Assembly (NCBI GenBank): GCA_949486985.1
Contig: CATBLW010000165.1
Coordinates: 1 to 7,232 of the forward strand
From: Prochlorococcus marinus str. MIT 9215
Lineage (GTDB): Bacteria > Cyanobacteriota > Cyanobacteriia > PCC-6307 > Cyanobiaceae
DNA length: 7,232 bases
Reading direction: 5' to 3'
The notes below the pieces were generated by a model. The model was given only the letters and a program-made list of their open reading frames with translations, did no database searches and was not told where the DNA came from. The position numbers and the translations under genes are program-made. Every line of letters begins with the position of its first letter. The first letter of the stretch is position 1. This document shows positions 5,551-7,232 of the stretch, in pieces.

Positions 5551-6231
5551 ATGGATGTTCGTCGTCAACGCCGTCAAAGGTCACGTGAGCCCTTGGATCG
5601 TCGCTTCGATCAATGGCTCAAGACGGGACGTCAATTGGTTGATGGTGTTGCAGGAACTCGCCCTGGCCAGCGTGGTGCTGAGCGTGCAGCTCGGGGATCG
5701 ACGCCAAGGCTGGAATCGGTTGGTCGTTGGGTTGGCGACAAGATCGATTGGTTTCTGGAAGAGGATGATGACTGGCTGGAGCCTTGGCAGACCGATTCGC
5801 AGGCGAATGTGCAGGCTGCTCAGCATCAACAGCAAAATCAGCATCAAAACCAGCACCAAGATCAACAGCTGTCTCAGCCGATGACGGCAAGTGGTAAGCG
5901 ACCGTTGGATGCCATCTCTCGCAGGGCTACTCCGTTAATCCCTCCTGCCCCAGCTTCGTTGGCTGCAGATGTCGATCATCAGGACTGGCCAGATGAGTCC
6001 ACGTTTAAGGTCGACCGCTGGCAGCGGCAGGCATCAGAACCGATAGGTCTAGATGGAGCAGGTCCAGATGCAGCCTTGAATGGCGGTTCAATTGATGGCG
6101 GGTCAGTTAACAGCGGGGCAGTTAACAGCCGTCGCTCAGACAGTGTTCGTTCAGACAGCCGACGTTCAGACAGCTCGTCGCAACGACTTGGGAGAAGGCC
6201 CTTGCCTCGCTCCAGCCGCAGGCGTCATTAA
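5551..6231 (+). CDS. Arginine-rich, repeat-bearing hypothetical protein, 226 residues
   Basis: I do not recognise a named family. Three patches look conserved and ordered: REPLDRRFDQWLKTGRQLVD (12-31), RWVGDKIDWFLEEDDDWLEPW (59-79), and the pair RPLDAISRR (117-125) and WPDESTFKVDRWQR (146-159). Between and after them are low-complexity stretches: a Gln/His/Asn tract (91-105), a proline-alanine linker, and a 5-residue repeat region (178-207) before a basic tail ending RRRH. Long stretches are probably disordered. The ATG at 5551 has no Shine-Dalgarno, sits nine bases after the micro-ORF stop, and is in its frame, so it is either read by reinitiation or is the remainder of a longer gene starting at 5446. 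The bipartite charge (acidic 70-75, basic ends) could suit nucleic-acid or protein binding, but that is speculation. It converges on the - strand gene ending at 6247, 15 bases away. Confidence 0.72.
   Translation: MDVRRQRRQRSREPLDRRFDQWLKTGRQLVDGVAGTRPGQRGAERAARGSTPRLESVGRWVGDKIDWFLEEDDDWLEPWQTDSQANVQAAQHQQQNQHQNQHQDQQLSQPMTASGKRPLDAISRRATPLIPPAPASLAADVDHQDWPDESTFKVDRWQRQASEPIGLDGAGPDAALNGGSIDGGSVNSGAVNSRRSDSVRSDSRRSDSSSQRLGRRPLPRSSRRRH
5821..5865 (+). repeat. Gln/His/Asn-rich low-complexity tract
   Basis: These 45 bases encode QHQQQNQHQNQHQDQ, residues 91-105 of the 226-residue ORF. At the DNA level it is an imperfect array of CAGCATCAA-like and CAGCAC-like units, rich in CA-repeats of three bases. 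It lies between two ordered-looking segments and is likely a flexible linker. Confidence 0.7.
6082..6174 (+). repeat. 15-bp tandem repeat array (5-residue units)
   Basis: About six units of five codons read GGSID, GGSVN, SGAVN, SRRSD, SVRSD and SRRSD, followed by SSS. The DNA shows the same period directly: CAGTTAACAGC at 6104-6114 and 6119-6129, then CGCTCAGACAGT at 6133-6144 and CGTTCAGACAGC at 6148-6159 and 6163-6174. The first half gives a Gly/Ser/Asn unit and the second a Ser/Arg/Asp unit, so the array has drifted in two steps. Such arrays commonly change copy number by slippage; that has not been shown here. Confidence 0.8.
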
Positions 6232-6245
6232 AAACGTCCAGTTTT
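6230..6245. terminator. Weak AT-rich hairpin between convergent genes
   Basis: AAAAC (6231-6235) and GTTTT (6241-6245) can pair around the loop GTCCA, in the 15-base gap between two converging stop codons. It ends in a T-run on the + strand and, by symmetry, on the - strand, so it might act in both directions. The stem has only one G-C pair, so efficiency would be low. The call rests on location. Confidence 0.3.
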
Positions 6246-6246
6246 C

Positions 6247-6726
6247 TTAGGCTGCTGCACTGCAGGTCCGGCGAGCTTTCTGCGATGTTCCGGCTGCGCG
6301 GAAGGGGCATCCGCGCTGAGCAAGTTCATGATTGACATCAACGACCAGTTCATCAGGTAGTTCTTCGGCCATTTGCTCTGCTGTCGCATTGATCGAGGGA
6401 CAGCCCTGTTCCATGGCCTCCAGCAGTTGAACCCATTGCTCGATTTGTAGTGATCGACTCACTTGCTGATAACCGGTTTTCTCAAGCAAAGCGCTGCAGA
6501 TTTGCGCGTTCCATAAGGCAGCCCGTGGCGTGTGATGGGCCCCATGGTTGAAGGCGGCACCGGCTTCAATGGCGCCTGGCGTTGGACGTCCATGCCGATC
6601 ACGCCAACCCTGCTGTTGAAGAGCTCGACCGCAATGGATGGCTGAGATGCCGTAGATGCGTCCGAGATCGGTGAGGCTCAACCAGGTTGCGGAGGGTGCC
6701 ATTGGCGGGATGAACACTGCGGCCAT
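6247..6726 (-). CDS. Hypothetical protein with a helix-turn-helix-like N-terminus
   Basis: A 159-residue protein. Residues 15-58 read WLSLTDLGRIYGISAIHCGR, then ALQQQGWRDRHGRPTPGAIEAG-like sequence. This resembles the winged-helix module of phage antirepressor or KilAC-type proteins: an L-x-E/D-L-G-xx-YGIS turn, then a helix ending in a GW/GY turn and a PT-xx-A-xx-G stretch. The next part (70-107) is helical, with WNAQICSALLEKTGYQ and QIEQWVQLLEAMEQG. The last 30 residues look polar and basic and may be disordered. The ATG at 6726 is the first start in the frame. A second Met at residue 9 is a possible alternative, and the GAGAAG before 6726 is too close to be an ideal ribosome site. It is downstream of the chorismate lyase gene by 64 bases on the same strand. 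DNA binding is inferred from pattern only. Confidence 0.7.
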   Translation of the reverse strand: MAAVFIPPMAPSATWLSLTDLGRIYGISAIHCGRALQQQGWRDRHGRPTPGAIEAGAAFNHGAHHTPRAALWNAQICSALLEKTGYQQVSRSLQIEQWVQLLEAMEQGCPSINATAEQMAEELPDELVVDVNHELAQRGCPFRAAGTSQKARRTCSAAA

Positions 6727-6774
6727 CTTCTCGAATGCACATCAAATAGCAAGTTGTCAAGCTCGAATATCGAG
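6727..6774. promoter_or_regulatory. CTCGA half-site cluster, possible operator or promoter
   Basis: Immediately upstream of the 159-residue gene, CTCGAAT occurs at 6730-6736 and 6762-6768, 32 bases apart or about three helical turns. The second copy is part of the dyad CTCGA-ATA-TCGAG (6762-6774). On the - strand a TTGACA lies in the same stretch but has no good -10 partner. It lacks a T-run, so it is not a clear terminator for chorismate lyase. An operator for the adjacent protein is only a hypothesis. Confidence 0.35.
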
Positions 6775-6790
6775 AAAATGGCAAGACAAT

Positions 6791-7232
6791 TCATGAATTG
6801 ATGTCAAGCGCTTGTCGTGGTGCTGGCCCTAGCCACATTTCCAGCATCGGGCTAAACACTTCGCGGATCACGGTTAGTTCCTGTTCGTGGCGAAAGAAGC
6901 GATAGTGCCGGCTCCAGAAGGGGCCTTGCTGCCCGAATCCTTCTTCGAGCCAATCGCCTTCGACAAGAGCCAGTCCATCCACTTCACGAAATAGTTCGGA
7001 ACGGCCTTGGGTGAGACTGCGCCAGATGGGTTGATGCCGATTCTTGAGATGAAGCTCTGCTGCTTCTTGATTCCACCAACTCTCAGCCCAAGCCAGGGTA
7101 TGAGGACCACAGGTCAACCACACTTGGCGTCTTAATAGGGGTGGGGTGAGCTCGCTAATTTCCAGAGGGGCTGAGTCCGCTGGCAGTGGGTCTGGCTCCA
7201 TGGAAATGAGTTGCACCTGCACGTCATGGCCC
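6791..7232 (-). CDS. Chorismate lyase, 3' part (cyanobacterial DUF98-like type)
   Basis: Chorismate lyase releases pyruvate from chorismate to give 4-hydroxybenzoate, in cyanobacteria the ring precursor of plastoquinone. The window shows about 147 C-terminal residues. The frame remains open to base 7232 (the codons before GTG 7222 read Gly-His-Asp), so the true start is beyond the window and 7222 is internal. Family landmarks are VQLISMEPDPLPA, then LLRRQVWL (basic residues near codon 7132-7127, equivalent in place to the substrate-binding arginine of the E. coli enzyme), AWAESWWN, HQPIWRSL, ELFREVDGL, QGPFWSRHYRF, and IREVFSPMLEMWLGP, whose glutamate (codon 6860-6862) matches the position of the E. 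coli catalytic glutamate. The assignment of equivalent residues is inferred from pattern and not from an alignment. The next gene on the strand is the 159-residue protein. Confidence 0.88.
   Translation of the reverse strand, partial: GHDVQVQLISMEPDPLPADSAPLEISELTPPLLRRQVWLTCGPHTLAWAESWWNQEAAELHLKNRHQPIWRSLTQGRSELFREVDGLALVEGDWLEEGFGQQGPFWSRHYRFFRHEQELTVIREVFSPMLEMWLGPAPRQALDINS

Noticed and set aside
5821..5865. CRISPR-like short repeat array
   Set aside because: Units are a few bases long with no spacers and lie within an open coding frame; this is low-complexity coding sequence.
5581..5890. Leucine-rich and other - strand ORFs opposite the repeat-bearing gene
   Set aside because: The leucine runs are the complement of the CAG/CAA-rich tract. 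There is no ribosome site and no family-like pattern.
6874..7110. - strand ORF in another frame within the chorismate lyase gene
   Set aside because: The other frame carries the recognisable lyase motifs throughout, so this is a shadow.

Overview
The window looks like ordinary chromosome from a marine picocyanobacterium, either Synechococcus or a low-light Prochlorococcus of the MIT9313 type. The basis is mid-range base composition (estimated by eye), tightly packed genes, a chorismate lyase of the cyanobacterial DUF98-like form, and an exporter permease pair known from cyanobacteria. There are no tRNA or rRNA genes, insertion sequences, integrases or CRISPR repeats. The genus is an inference, since no search could be run.

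Layout. Bases 1-2055 (+ strand) hold the end of one ABC-2 type exporter permease, a second complete permease one base later, and a TVP38/TMEM64 (DedA-like) membrane protein two bases after that. They look like one transcript whose ATPase and first permease start lie to the left. On the - strand, bases 4766-2031 hold a second probable operon: a membrane-anchored protein of unknown function, the NAD+-dependent DNA ligase ligA, and a 59-residue hypothetical protein whose 3' end overlaps the DedA-like gene tail to tail.

A 123-base gap (4767-4889) separates this operon from a divergent + strand set: a SprT-like zinc metalloprotease, a 31-codon membrane micro-ORF with the best Shine-Dalgarno site in the window, and a 226-residue arginine-rich, repeat-bearing protein. 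The micro-ORF and the 226-residue ORF share a reading frame and are parted by a single TAA and three sense codons. They may therefore be one gene broken by a nonsense codon, or a coupled pair. Converging from the right on the - strand are the 3' part of a chorismate lyase gene and a 159-residue protein with a helix-turn-helix-like N-terminus. Just upstream of the latter is a small cluster of CTCGA half-sites.

How the genes fit together. Two DNA-maintenance genes, ligA (nick sealing) and the SprT-like protease (related to proteases for DNA-protein crosslinks), are read divergently from one short gap. The permeases and DedA-like protein form an envelope transport block, and chorismate lyase supplies 4-hydroxybenzoate for plastoquinone. 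No defence system or mobile cassette is visible. The observations most worth following are the in-frame stop at 5539-5541, the 15-bp tandem repeats in two genes, the palindrome cluster at the end of the SprT-like gene, and the possible operator near 6727-6774.
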